From contig JACRDS010000057.1 in assembly GCA_016212825.1 (NCBI GenBank), forward strand, positions 1 through 46,130: DNA of 46,130 nt, written 5' to 3'. Every line of letters begins with the position of its first letter. The stretch's first letter is position 1. Of the stretch, positions 20,380-28,882 are shown in pieces. The notes under the pieces were generated by a model. It did no database searches. It was not told where the DNA came from and saw nothing but the letters and a program-made list of their open reading frames with translations. The translations under genes and the position numbers were made by a program. The DNA is from Elusimicrobiota bacterium. GTDB lineage: Bacteria > Elusimicrobiota > Elusimicrobia > UBA1565 > UBA9628.

Positions 20380-21438
20380 TCAGAAGAATTGGGCGTATTC
20401 GGTCTGCGCCTTCCGGTAATCCTGGATCCGGCCGATGTCTATCCAGTATTCGCGGATCGGGAAGCATCCGACGCGGTCCAGCTTGCGCCTGCGGATCTTC
20501 TCCAGGAAGTCCGGCATGTCGCAGCGGACGTTGCGGGGAAGCCAGCCGAGCACTCCCGGATCGAGGACATAGATCCCGGCGTTGACGAAGAACCGGTGGA
20601 CGGGCTTCTCCACGATGCCTTCCAGCTTGTGCCCTTTCATGCGCACGACGCCGTAGGGCACCTGGAACTCGTACTCCCGGACGCAGACCGTCGCCAGGTG
20701 CCGGTCCTCCTGGTGGAAATCCAGGAGGGCGTTGAAATCGATCTTGGTGAGGAGGTCCCCGTTCATCACGATGAGCGGCTCGCTGATCTTGAACTTGATG
20801 AGCGAGAGCGGGCCGGCCGTCCCGAGATGGCTGCGCTCATTGAGGTAGTGGAACGTGGCGCCGAAACGGCGGCCGTCTCCGAAGTGCGCCTTGATCTGGC
20901 CCGCGTGATGCCGGACCGCGAAGATGAACCGCTTGAATCCGGTGGCGATGCACTGCTCGATGGTCGTCTCAAGGATGGGCTTGTCGCCGACCGGCAGGAG
21001 AGACTTGGGGCGCTTCTCGGTCAGGGGATGCAGCCGCCGGCCGAGCCCTCCGACCAGGAAGACGACCCAGTTCGCGCGCTCGCAAGCCTCGCCCAGGTGA
21101 TCGGCCATCTGGGCCAGCCCCTGGACGCGGCCCTGGTCGTCGATCAAGGGCACGCTGGCGCGCTTGTTGACCTGGAAGAAGCGGACGAGCTCCGAGCGGG
21201 GCATCCCGTGGGGCAAGGTGACCGGCCGGGGATTCATGACGATGGAGAGGGGCGTGCGCAGGCCGTGTCCCTGCAGCATGGCCCGGCGCAGATCGTAATC
21301 CACCACGACGCCCTGCAGGCGGCGCCGGGAGTCGACCACGAGCACCATCGCGTGTCCCCGGGTCATGACTTTCATGGCCTGCTGCATGGTGGCCGTGGGC
21401 GGGAGCAGGGCCTCCCGATAATCGGTTGGGGCGGTCAT
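20380..21438 (-). CDS. CBS-domain plus sugar-1-phosphate nucleotidyltransferase (PtmE/LegE-like)
   Basis: 352-aa ORF; N-terminal CBS repeats then FLVGGLGRRLHPLTEKRPKSLLPVGDKPILE. Confidence 0.88.
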   Translation of the reverse strand: MTAPTDYREALLPPTATMQQAMKVMTRGHAMVLVVDSRRRLQGVVVDYDLRRAMLQGHGLRTPLSIVMNPRPVTLPHGMPRSELVRFFQVNKRASVPLIDDQGRVQGLAQMADHLGEACERANWVVFLVGGLGRRLHPLTEKRPKSLLPVGDKPILETTIEQCIATGFKRFIFAVRHHAGQIKAHFGDGRRFGATFHYLNERSHLGTAGPLSLIKFKISEPLIVMNGDLLTKIDFNALLDFHQEDRHLATVCVREYEFQVPYGVVRMKGHKLEGIVEKPVHRFFVNAGIYVLDPGVLGWLPRNVRCDMPDFLEKIRRRKLDRVGCFPIREYWIDIGRIQDYRKAQTEYAQFF

Positions 21439-21447
21439 GTGACGATG

Positions 21448-21456
21448 ATTATATCA
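21448..21456 (-). promoter_or_regulatory. Extended -10 TGATATAAT for the CBS-nucleotidyltransferase gene
   Basis: TGA-TATAAT, 9 nt upstream of ATG at 21438. Confidence 0.65.
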
Positions 21457-21460
21457 TACT

Positions 21461-21475
21461 GTTCATTATTTGAAC
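21461..21475. promoter_or_regulatory. 15-bp palindrome O2, putative operator in a divergent intergenic region
   Basis: GTTCATTATTTGAAC, between the CBS-nucleotidyltransferase (minus) and radical SAM (plus) genes, 7 bp from minus-strand TATAAT. Confidence 0.78.
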
Positions 21476-21521
21476 AACCGTGGGGCGGGCTATTTTGTAG
21501 ACTATGCATGCGAGAAAACAC

Positions 21522-23516
21522 ATGCCCGGGCCTCCGACGCCGCTCATCTATCTGGCGAACCTCGTCCACGTGCGGGACGGCCGGCCTATGAACAATTCCG
21601 TCCCCATAGCGGCGGCCTATCTGGCCTCCTATCTGGACCGCCACCTCGGACGCGGCTGCAAAGTGGAGATATTCAGCCTGCCCGGCGAGCTGGAGGCCGC
21701 CCTGCGCAGCCAGCCGCCGGACCTGCTCGCGGCCAGCGGCTACGTGTGGAACTCGCGCCTCAATTACCTCTTCCTGGAGCAGTTCAAGAAAGCCTATCCC
21801 GGGAGGATCACCGTGATGGGGGGGCCTCAATACCCGGGCGCCAAGCCTCTGCAGGAGAGGTTCCTGCGCGAATTCGAGGCCGTGGACTTCTTCGTCTTCC
21901 GGGAGGGAGAAGCCGTTTTCCTGGAGCTCGTGCGCCGGTGTCTGGACCAGGGGTTCGATCGCGGACGCATCCGCCGCTCGCCGCTGAAGGGCTGCCATTG
22001 GCTCGAGGGCGGAGCGCTGGCCGGCGGCGAAGCGGCCCCGCGGCTGACGGATCTGGCCGAGCTCCCCTCGCCATACTTGGACGGGCGTCTGGACCGTTTC
22101 CTGGAGGCGGGCTTCGTGCCGGTCGTGCAGGGCAACCGCGGCTGTCCCTTCTCCTGCGCCTACTGCCATTGCGGAGCCGAGTACTACAATCGCGTGGTCC
22201 GGTTCCCCGCGGACCGCACCTTGGCGGAGATCGACCACATCGCGGCCCACGTCAGCGCCAAATCCCTCCATATCGCCGACAGCAATTTCGGGATGTTCCT
22301 CGAAGACCAGGGCGTGGCGCGCCGCCTGGCGGAGACGCGCGAGCGGACGGGATGGCCGGTCATGGTCAACGCGGCCACGGCCAAGGCGCACAAGGAGCGC
22401 GTCGCCGAGTGCATCTCCCTGCTGGGGCCTGCCGTGGAGTTCTCCGCCTCCCTGCAGAGCGCGCATCCGCCGACCCTGAAGGCCATCCGGCGCGTCAACC
22501 TCGCGCTCGAGGACTACCACGAGATCCGGGGGCGGCTGCAAAGCCAGCGCGTGCCGTCCATCTGCGAGCTCATCATCCCCCTGCCCGAGGAGACCGCGGC
22601 CAGCCACCTGCGCGGCGTCGAGCGGGCCCTGGACAGCGGCATCGACCAGGTCTGTCCTTACACCTGCATGCTGCTCAAGGACACCGCGCTCGGCGAAGGC
22701 TCCGCCTTCGACCGCTTCGGGCAGCTCCGGCGGTTCCGCGTCATCCCCCGCGCCTTCGGCGAGTATCTCGGCCGCCGCGTCGTCGAGACGGAAGAGGTCT
22801 GCGCGGCCACCGCCTCGATGAGCTTCGAGGAATACGTGGACCTGCGCGGCTTCCACTTCGTGGTGTCCAACTACCACAACCTGGGCGCGCTGCAGGAGGT
22901 CGTCCTGCTCCTGCGCGGCTCCGGGGCCTCGGTCTACTCCTGGCTGCGCCGGGTCCAGGAGGAGCTGGCGCGGGACTCGGGCCCGGCGGGCGAGACTTAC
23001 CGGCTTTTCCTCAAAGAGACCCGCGATGAGCTCTGGGAGAGGGAAGAGGACCTGCGCAAGCACTGCCTGCAAGAGGAAGGCTTCCAGGCCCTCCTTCAAG
23101 GCCGAGCCGGGACGAACCTCCTTCTGAAGAACCAGGCGCTCGCCCTGGAGCGGCTGGCGGCGCTCGCCGACGTCGGGGCCGCCGCGGCGCGCGGCCTGTT
23201 GTCTTCGGCCCAGCTGCCGGCCCTCGAGGAAGCGGTCCGCTTCTGCGTCGCCCTGCGCGGCGGGGTCTTCTCCCGGGAGCAGGCCGAGCTCACCGCCGGA
23301 TTCTCCTTCGACATCCTGGGCTGGCGGCGCGGCGGAGCGTCCGCCGACTGGACGGCTTTCCCGGGGCCCTGCCGGCTGCGCTTCAGCGTCACGGCGGAGC
23401 AGAAGCGCATGCTCGACGACTACTACGCCCAGTATGGCGAGACCGCGGACGCCCGCGGCAAGATCTTGACCAGGCTCTCTGCGCAGATGCTCTACCGCCG
23501 CTGCGAGCCCGTCTAG
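21522..23516 (+). CDS. Radical SAM protein with B12-binding-like N-terminal domain
   Basis: CPFSCAYC (CxxxCxxC) cluster motif, N-terminal VMGGPQYP region; listed ORF begins at 21504, which is directly at a putative -10 box, so the in-frame ATG at 21522 is preferred. Confidence 0.82.
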   Translation: MPGPPTPLIYLANLVHVRDGRPMNNSVPIAAAYLASYLDRHLGRGCKVEIFSLPGELEAALRSQPPDLLAASGYVWNSRLNYLFLEQFKKAYPGRITVMGGPQYPGAKPLQERFLREFEAVDFFVFREGEAVFLELVRRCLDQGFDRGRIRRSPLKGCHWLEGGALAGGEAAPRLTDLAELPSPYLDGRLDRFLEAGFVPVVQGNRGCPFSCAYCHCGAEYYNRVVRFPADRTLAEIDHIAAHVSAKSLHIADSNFGMFLEDQGVARRLAETRERTGWPVMVNAATAKAHKERVAECISLLGPAVEFSASLQSAHPPTLKAIRRVNLALEDYHEIRGRLQSQRVPSICELIIPLPEETAASHLRGVERALDSGIDQVCPYTCMLLKDTALGEGSAFDRFGQLRRFRVIPRAFGEYLGRRVVETEEVCAATASMSFEEYVDLRGFHFVVSNYHNLGALQEVVLLLRGSGASVYSWLRRVQEELARDSGPAGETYRLFLKETRDELWEREEDLRKHCLQEEGFQALLQGRAGTNLLLKNQALALERLAALADVGAAAARGLLSSAQLPALEEAVRFCVALRGGVFSREQAELTAGFSFDILGWRRGGASADWTAFPGPCRLRFSVTAEQKRMLDDYYAQYGETADARGKILTRLSAQMLYRRCEPV

Positions 23517-23526
23517 TCCGCGGGGG

Positions 23527-24750
23527 TCAGGCGACCGGATGCCGCAAGGCCCAGCGGCCGTCTTTCTTCTTCCAGAGGTGCGGAGAGCGGAAGCGGTCCG
23601 CGATGGCGTCGAACTCGGCGCGGGAGATGCCCATGTAGGCCAGGATCTCCGGCAGGTGCCGGGCCGGGTACTCGCCGTCGAACTTGCGGCACAACGCCAC
23701 CCCTTCCTCCCGCGTGATCTTGCCGTTGCGGACCTCCTGCGAGGCGTCGTACATCGTCCTGCCGATCCCGAACTTGACGTGCATGCCGTAGAACCCGACG
23801 GGAGCGATCTTGTCGTCCAGGTCGGAGTACTTGCAGTAGGTCCCTTCCGAGCGCTCCTCCTCGGGCGTGAACCCCGTGTGCTCCTTGGCGTAGTAGTAGC
23901 ATTCCTGGGGGTCCCACCTGAGGTAATAGCCGAGGTAGTGGACCTTCGTCCCGGCCTTCCGGGCGCGGTTGGGATCGATGGGCAGGTAGGGTTCGAGGTC
24001 CTTGAGCGACAGGCCATGGCCCTTCATCAGGTCCCGGCAGGAGACGCCGCCGAGGTAGGTCTCTTCCAGGGCTTGGTCCATGGAGAAATAGATCTCCGAC
24101 ATCTCCACCTCGTCCGTGCTGGCCGGGTCGCCGTACTCGACGTTGCTCTCGCCGTACATGACCAAGGGGATCCCGAAATGGATGGAGAATTTCGGCCCCA
24201 CGTTCTTCTGGCCGAGCACGAAGGGCTGGAAGGGGTGGAGGAGGTTCGTGTAGGCGAGCCGGGTCAGCAGGGCCTGGACCTGCCCGTTGGGCGAGTAGAG
24301 CATGTTGTCCAGGCCTCCCGCATGGATCATGTTGGAGAGGTTCTGCCAGCCGACGGGCCGATAGATGATGGGGCGCCAGGTGACCGTCAGGGGGTTCATG
24401 CCGTACTTGACCTTGAGGATATGCGCGGCGTAGGCGCTGTCCTTGCCGCCGCTGCAGGGGATGATGACGTCGTACCAGCCGTCCTTGCGCCGATAGCGGT
24501 CCAGGAGGCGCAGGAGATCCTCCTCGCGCTTGCTCCAGTCGATGCGGAGCTTCTTCTCGTTGTAGCGGCAGGCCGCGCAGACGCCCTCGGCGTCGAAGCC
24601 GATGTAGGACCGCTTGGTCCCGGCGTTCTTGTGCTCGATGGAGGTGTTGGGCTTCTGGTTGGACATCACGCAGCTCTTGCAGTACCTGACCTCGCGGGGG
24701 AGGCCGTGCCAGGCTTCGAGCTGCTCTTCAGCGACTTCGTATTTGTTCAT
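23527..24750 (-). CDS. N-acetyl sugar amidotransferase (WbpG/WbuX-like), copy A
   Basis: 408-codon ORF from MNKYEVAEEQ; RYCKSCVMSNQKPNT, VCAACRYNEKKLRIDWSKREE, IIPCSGGKDSAYAAHILK (PP-loop); ATGA overlap with hisH-like gene. Confidence 0.92.
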   Translation of the reverse strand: MNKYEVAEEQLEAWHGLPREVRYCKSCVMSNQKPNTSIEHKNAGTKRSYIGFDAEGVCAACRYNEKKLRIDWSKREEDLLRLLDRYRRKDGWYDVIIPCSGGKDSAYAAHILKVKYGMNPLTVTWRPIIYRPVGWQNLSNMIHAGGLDNMLYSPNGQVQALLTRLAYTNLLHPFQPFVLGQKNVGPKFSIHFGIPLVMYGESNVEYGDPASTDEVEMSEIYFSMDQALEETYLGGVSCRDLMKGHGLSLKDLEPYLPIDPNRARKAGTKVHYLGYYLRWDPQECYYYAKEHTGFTPEEERSEGTYCKYSDLDDKIAPVGFYGMHVKFGIGRTMYDASQEVRNGKITREEGVALCRKFDGEYPARHLPEILAYMGISRAEFDAIADRFRSPHLWKKKDGRWALRHPVA

Positions 24751-25382
24751 AGCGAGTCCTCGATCATGCCGATGAAGTTCTCGATGAGGCGCAGGCCGGA
24801 GGCCGAGCTCTTCTCGGGGTGGAACTGACAGCCCAGGATGCGGCCCCGGCCGACCACGCTGCAGAACTCGACCCCGCCGTAGCGGGCGGTCGCCAGGACC
24901 TGGCTCGCGTCGGCGGCGCGCGCGTAATAGGAGTGTACGAAATACATGTCGGGGGCGGCGAGTCCGCGCAGCAGCGGATGCTCCCGCTGCGGCAGGATGT
25001 CGTTCCACCCCATATGGGGGACCTTCGCGCTCCGGTCGAAGGCCGGGTGGCTGTGGAAATGCAGCACCTCCCCGGCGATGAGCCCCAGCCCCTGGTGCAG
25101 CCCGAACTCCTCGCTGGTGTCCATGAGGAGCTGCATCCCCAGGCAGATGCCCAGGATGGCGGCGCCGGCCTCGGCGGCGGAGCGGATCACCGCGTCCAGA
25201 CCGAGGGCCTCGAGCCGGCGCTTGCCGTCGCCGAAGGCCCCGACTCCGGGGAGGATGAGGGCGTCGGCGGCGCGCAGGACGGCCGGGTCATGGGAGACCT
25301 CGACCGTGCGCCCGCAGCGCGCGAAAGCGTTGCCGAGGTTGTAGAGGTTGCCCAGACCGTAGTCGACGACCACCAGCTTCAT
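24747..25382 (-). CDS. hisH: HisH-like glutamine amidotransferase subunit
   Basis: 211-aa ORF; ILGICLGMQLLMDTSEE and GCQFHPEKSSASG catalytic triad motifs. Confidence 0.93.
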   Translation of the reverse strand: MKLVVVDYGLGNLYNLGNAFARCGRTVEVSHDPAVLRAADALILPGVGAFGDGKRRLEALGLDAVIRSAAEAGAAILGICLGMQLLMDTSEEFGLHQGLGLIAGEVLHFHSHPAFDRSAKVPHMGWNDILPQREHPLLRGLAAPDMYFVHSYYARAADASQVLATARYGGVEFCSVVGRGRILGCQFHPEKSSASGLRLIENFIGMIEDSL

Positions 25383-25383
25383 C

Positions 25384-26142
25384 TTAGAGGCGGACCTCCA
25401 GGCCGTCGCCGCGCAGCGCGCTCTTGGCGTCGCCGATGGTCAGCAGGCCGTAGTGGAGCACGGAGGCCATGGCGACGGCGTCCACCCCCGGGGTGCGCAG
25501 GACATCGACCAGGTGCTGGGCGCTCCCCGCCCCGCCGCTGACGATGAGCGGGACCGCGCAGACCCGGGCCGCGGCCGCGACGAGCTCGAGGTCGAAGCCC
25601 TTCTTGGTGCCCTCCGCGTCGACCGAGGTGAGGAGGACCTCCCCCACGCCCAGGGCCAGGGCTTCCCGGATCCAGGCGATGGCGTCGCGGTGCGTGCGCT
25701 CGCGGCCGGTCTCGGTGTAGGCCTCCCACTGCCCCGGCCCCCGGCGCTTGGCCTGGACGGAGAGGACGATGCACTGGGAGCCGAACTTGTGGACGGCCTG
25801 GCGCAGGAACTCCGGGTTGCGGATCGCGGCGGTGTTGACCGCCACCTTGTCGGCGCCCGAATGGAGGATCTCCGTGATGTCCTCGATCTTGCGGATGCCG
25901 CCGCCGACGGTCATGGGCACGAAGACGCGCCGCGCGGCGGCCTTGATGATCTCGGTGAGGCTGTTGCGCTCATAGAGGGAGGCGACGGCGTCGACGTAGA
26001 GGAGCTCGTCGACGCCCTGCGAATAGTAGCGGTCGGCCAGCTCGTCCGGGCGGCCCACCACGCGCAGCCCCTCGAGATGGATGCCCTTGACCACGGTGTT
26101 GTTCTTGATGTCCAGGCGCGCGATGACCCGGAGCTTCTTCAT
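25384..26142 (-). CDS. hisF: HisF-like (WbuZ-like) subunit, probable ammonia-channel partner of the sugar amidotransferase
   Basis: 252-aa ORF; RLDIKNNTVVKGIHLEGLR, VGGGIRKIEDI, LLTSVDAEGTKKGFD; residue 130 is Gln. Confidence 0.92.
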   Translation of the reverse strand: MKKLRVIARLDIKNNTVVKGIHLEGLRVVGRPDELADRYYSQGVDELLYVDAVASLYERNSLTEIIKAAARRVFVPMTVGGGIRKIEDITEILHSGADKVAVNTAAIRNPEFLRQAVHKFGSQCIVLSVQAKRRGPGQWEAYTETGRERTHRDAIAWIREALALGVGEVLLTSVDAEGTKKGFDLELVAAAARVCAVPLIVSGGAGSAQHLVDVLRTPGVDAVAMASVLHYGLLTIGDAKSALRGDGLEVRL

Positions 26143-26945
26143 GCGAAGAACCTCCGCAGTTCCCCATAGGCTTGCGCGAGCCGGTCCGGGTCCCGGTAGT
26201 ACTCGATGACCACGTCGAAGCTGCGCGGCCGGCCCTGCGCCGCTGCGACGATCCGGCGCAAGTCCGCGAACTCCTCATCGTCCGGGGGCCGATGGGCGTC
26301 CACGCCGCGGCGGGGCTTGCTCAGATGCAGCTCGCGGATGAGTCCGGGATCGAAGCCGGACAGGAAGCGCTCGCGAGGCCAGCCCAAGGCCTGGGCGCTG
26401 ATGCGGGCGTGGGCCAGGTCGAGGACCAGCCCGAGCGAGAATTCGCGGCAGAGCGAATTGTAGAAATCCGGCCCGCAGACCCCTTCGTAGGCCCCGGTGG
26501 CGTAGTAGGGCAGGTTCTCCACGGCGAGCTCGCAGTCCGGGGGCAGGCGGCGGCGCAACTCGGCGAGCCGGCTGCGGCAGCGTGCGCGCAGCTCGGAAAG
26601 GCCCAGCCGGCGGCCGAGGCCGCGGTAGCAGCCCGCTTCCTCCCGGACGCGGGAAAAGCAGGGGCCGATGTCGAAGGAGAACCGGCGCACCCGGTGGCGG
26701 CGCAGGAGCGCGTAGGCGCCCAGGGCCTCGAGGTCCTCCAGGAAGCCGTCGAGGACGAGCGCCGCCCCGGAATGGAAGAGCATCTCCTGCCCTGCGGAGG
26801 CGACGAAGCCCTTCAGGTCCTTCTGCTCGAGGGCGGCGAAGCCGGCCCGGAACTCCGGAGGCAGGCGCGCGTAGAGCGTGGAGACCGCCAGGACGGGGCG
26901 GATGCAGTGGCTGCCGGCGCGGACGGGGGGGCGCATGGCGCTCAT
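26139..26945 (-). CDS. TIM-barrel sugar phosphate isomerase/epimerase-like protein
   Basis: 268-aa product from MSAMRPPVRAG; LAVENLPYYATGAYEG and LVLDLAHARISA resemble AP-endonuclease-2/xylose-isomerase-like barrels. Confidence 0.7.
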   Translation of the reverse strand: MSAMRPPVRAGSHCIRPVLAVSTLYARLPPEFRAGFAALEQKDLKGFVASAGQEMLFHSGAALVLDGFLEDLEALGAYALLRRHRVRRFSFDIGPCFSRVREEAGCYRGLGRRLGLSELRARCRSRLAELRRRLPPDCELAVENLPYYATGAYEGVCGPDFYNSLCREFSLGLVLDLAHARISAQALGWPRERFLSGFDPGLIRELHLSKPRRGVDAHRPPDDEEFADLRRIVAAAQGRPRSFDVVIEYYRDPDRLAQAYGELRRFFA

Positions 26946-27904
26946 CCCCTCTGGCAGGCGTGGCAGTCCGGCAGCTTGTCCGAGAGGATGCCGGAGCGCA
27001 CGCTGCGCATGGCCGCGGATCCCCAGGCCTCGGCGATGGTCCCGCTCCTGAGGCTGCCGATCGGCAGGGCGCGGCCGTTGAAGCTGCAGCAAGGGAGGAT
27101 GGTCCCGTCGGCCAGCACCGCGACCCGGGCCCAAGGCGAGCGGCAGTCCCATTTCTTGGGGCGGGCGCCGACGGGGTGGATGCCCGGGCGCGCGTTGAAA
27201 TCGTCGTAGATCTGTATGTCGATCATGTCCGCGCGGTCCCGCCAGAAGGCGATGAAGTCCTCCTTCTCCGCCGTGTTGGACGGCATGTCGACGAAGGAGA
27301 CCCGGACCACGGGCAGGGACCGGCGCCGGGCCTTGCGCTGTTCGAGGAATGAAATGAGATTGGCGCGCACCCGGGAGAATCCCGCGCCGCGGATCTTTCG
27401 GTAGGTCTTCGGCGTGAATGCGTCGAGGGACACGAAGAGGTTCACCAGGCCGCTCGAGAAGGCCTCCTCCGTGTGGCGATCCAAAAGGAGGCCGTTGGTG
27501 ATGAGGCGCGAGTCCACCACGCCCCGCTCGTGGGCGTAGCGCACCATGGCGAAGACGTCCGGGTGGAGCAGCGGCTCCGCGAAGGCGCCCAGGTTGATCG
27601 AGAGCAGGCCCCGAGGCGCGCCTTCGTCGATGACCCGGTGGAAATCGTCCAGGGAGAGCCGGGCCCCGGTGTTGACGCGGTAGCGGACGTCGGGATGCGC
27701 GTCCGGGTTGCGCGGACACATGACGCAGCGCTGGTTGCAGGCGTCGACGAGCTCGAAATCGATGTGGATGGGGAAGGGCGGGGCCTCCCCGCCGGCCTGC
27801 AAGGCCCGCCACTGGGCCCGGTAGGCGGCGTAGCGGGGGCCCAGTTCGCGGGCCAGCAGAGCCTCGACGTCCTTCTCGCTGTGACGCTTGATGTTAGCGT
27901 ACAT
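26942..27904 (-). CDS. Radical SAM protein, likely with SPASM-type C-terminal Cys motifs
   Basis: Starts MYANIKRHSEKDVEALL; CNQRCVMCPRNPDAH (CxxxCxxC); C-terminal ILPCCSFNGRALPIGSL ... CHACQ. Confidence 0.88.
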   Translation of the reverse strand: MYANIKRHSEKDVEALLARELGPRYAAYRAQWRALQAGGEAPPFPIHIDFELVDACNQRCVMCPRNPDAHPDVRYRVNTGARLSLDDFHRVIDEGAPRGLLSINLGAFAEPLLHPDVFAMVRYAHERGVVDSRLITNGLLLDRHTEEAFSSGLVNLFVSLDAFTPKTYRKIRGAGFSRVRANLISFLEQRKARRRSLPVVRVSFVDMPSNTAEKEDFIAFWRDRADMIDIQIYDDFNARPGIHPVGARPKKWDCRSPWARVAVLADGTILPCCSFNGRALPIGSLRSGTIAEAWGSAAMRSVRSGILSDKLPDCHACQRG

Positions 27905-28875
27905 TATCGCAGCAGGGCCGGGACCAGGAGTTCGCCCCGGCGTATGTCCCGCCTGGCCCGGCGGCCGAGGATGCGGAGGTACTCGTCGGCGCCCAGCCCG
28001 CGGCCGGGCCGCTGCGGCCGCAGCGCCACCACGGCCTCCCGGGTGAGCGCGCGCCCCCGGGGGATGTCCCGCGCGGCGAACAGCTTGCGCCGGATGAGAG
28101 CCCGCATCTTGAGTTCGGCCGCGGAGAGGGTCCGCCGGCCCGAGCCCAGGGCCGCGGCGACGCGATCCCCTTCCCGCCGGAGGCGGGAGAATTCCTCGGG
28201 CAGCAGCGACATGGGATTGTCTCCGCCGGGCAGCGCGCGGTCTATGGTGAAGTGCTTCTCGACGACCGTGGCGCCCAGGGCGATGGCGGCGAGGGACGCT
28301 TCCACCCCCGGGGAATGGTCCGAGTAGCCCGTCGGGCAGCGGTAGCGCTCCTGCAGGGTCCTGATGAAGCGCAGATTGAGCTCGGGGAAATCGGCCGGAT
28401 AGCTCAGGGCGCAGTGCAGCAGCGTGAAGTCCGCGCGGCTTCTGCGCAGGAAGCGCACCAAAGCGTCGATCTCGGCCAACGTCGCGCCGCCGAGAGAGAC
28501 CAGCAGCCGCCGGCGCAGGCGCACGGCCCCGCTGAGCAGCTCCAGGTTGTTCATGTCGCCGGACGCGATCTTCACGGCGTCGCCGCCGAGCCGGCCCAAC
28601 AGGGCCAGGCTTTCGGAGTCGAAGGGGGTCGCCAGGAAGCGGCAGCCGCGGGACTCGGCACGGGCCTTGAGCCCGGGATAGGCCTTGAGGGCGAGGCCCT
28701 CTCTTGCGAAGTCGTTCCAATACGCGCTGGAGGGCTCCACGAAGCGTTCCGTGCGCCAGACTTGGAACTTCACATAGTGGGCCCCGGAAGCGGCGGCGGC
28801 GTCGAGCATGCGCCGGGCCAGGCGCAGGTCGCCGTTGTGATTGGTGCCGATCTCGGCTATATAGGTGACGCTCAT
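27904..28875 (-). CDS. neuB: NeuB-family nonulosonate synthase with C-terminal SAF domain, copy A
   Basis: 323-aa ORF; YIAEIGTNHNGDLRLA, FLATPFDSESL, VKIASGDMNN, GYSDHSPG, VEKHFTIDRALPGGDN. Confidence 0.93.
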   Translation of the reverse strand: MSVTYIAEIGTNHNGDLRLARRMLDAAAASGAHYVKFQVWRTERFVEPSSAYWNDFAREGLALKAYPGLKARAESRGCRFLATPFDSESLALLGRLGGDAVKIASGDMNNLELLSGAVRLRRRLLVSLGGATLAEIDALVRFLRRSRADFTLLHCALSYPADFPELNLRFIRTLQERYRCPTGYSDHSPGVEASLAAIALGATVVEKHFTIDRALPGGDNPMSLLPEEFSRLRREGDRVAAALGSGRRTLSAAELKMRALIRRKLFAARDIPRGRALTREAVVALRPQRPGRGLGADEYLRILGRRARRDIRRGELLVPALLR

Positions 28876-28882
28876 GCCGCCC

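Noticed and set aside
21435-24017. 860-aa minus-strand ORF opposite the radical SAM gene
   Set aside because: Shadow ORF; repetitive Gly/Gln/Val/Glu-rich text without recognisable motifs, opposite a gene with a clear CxxxCxxC motif.
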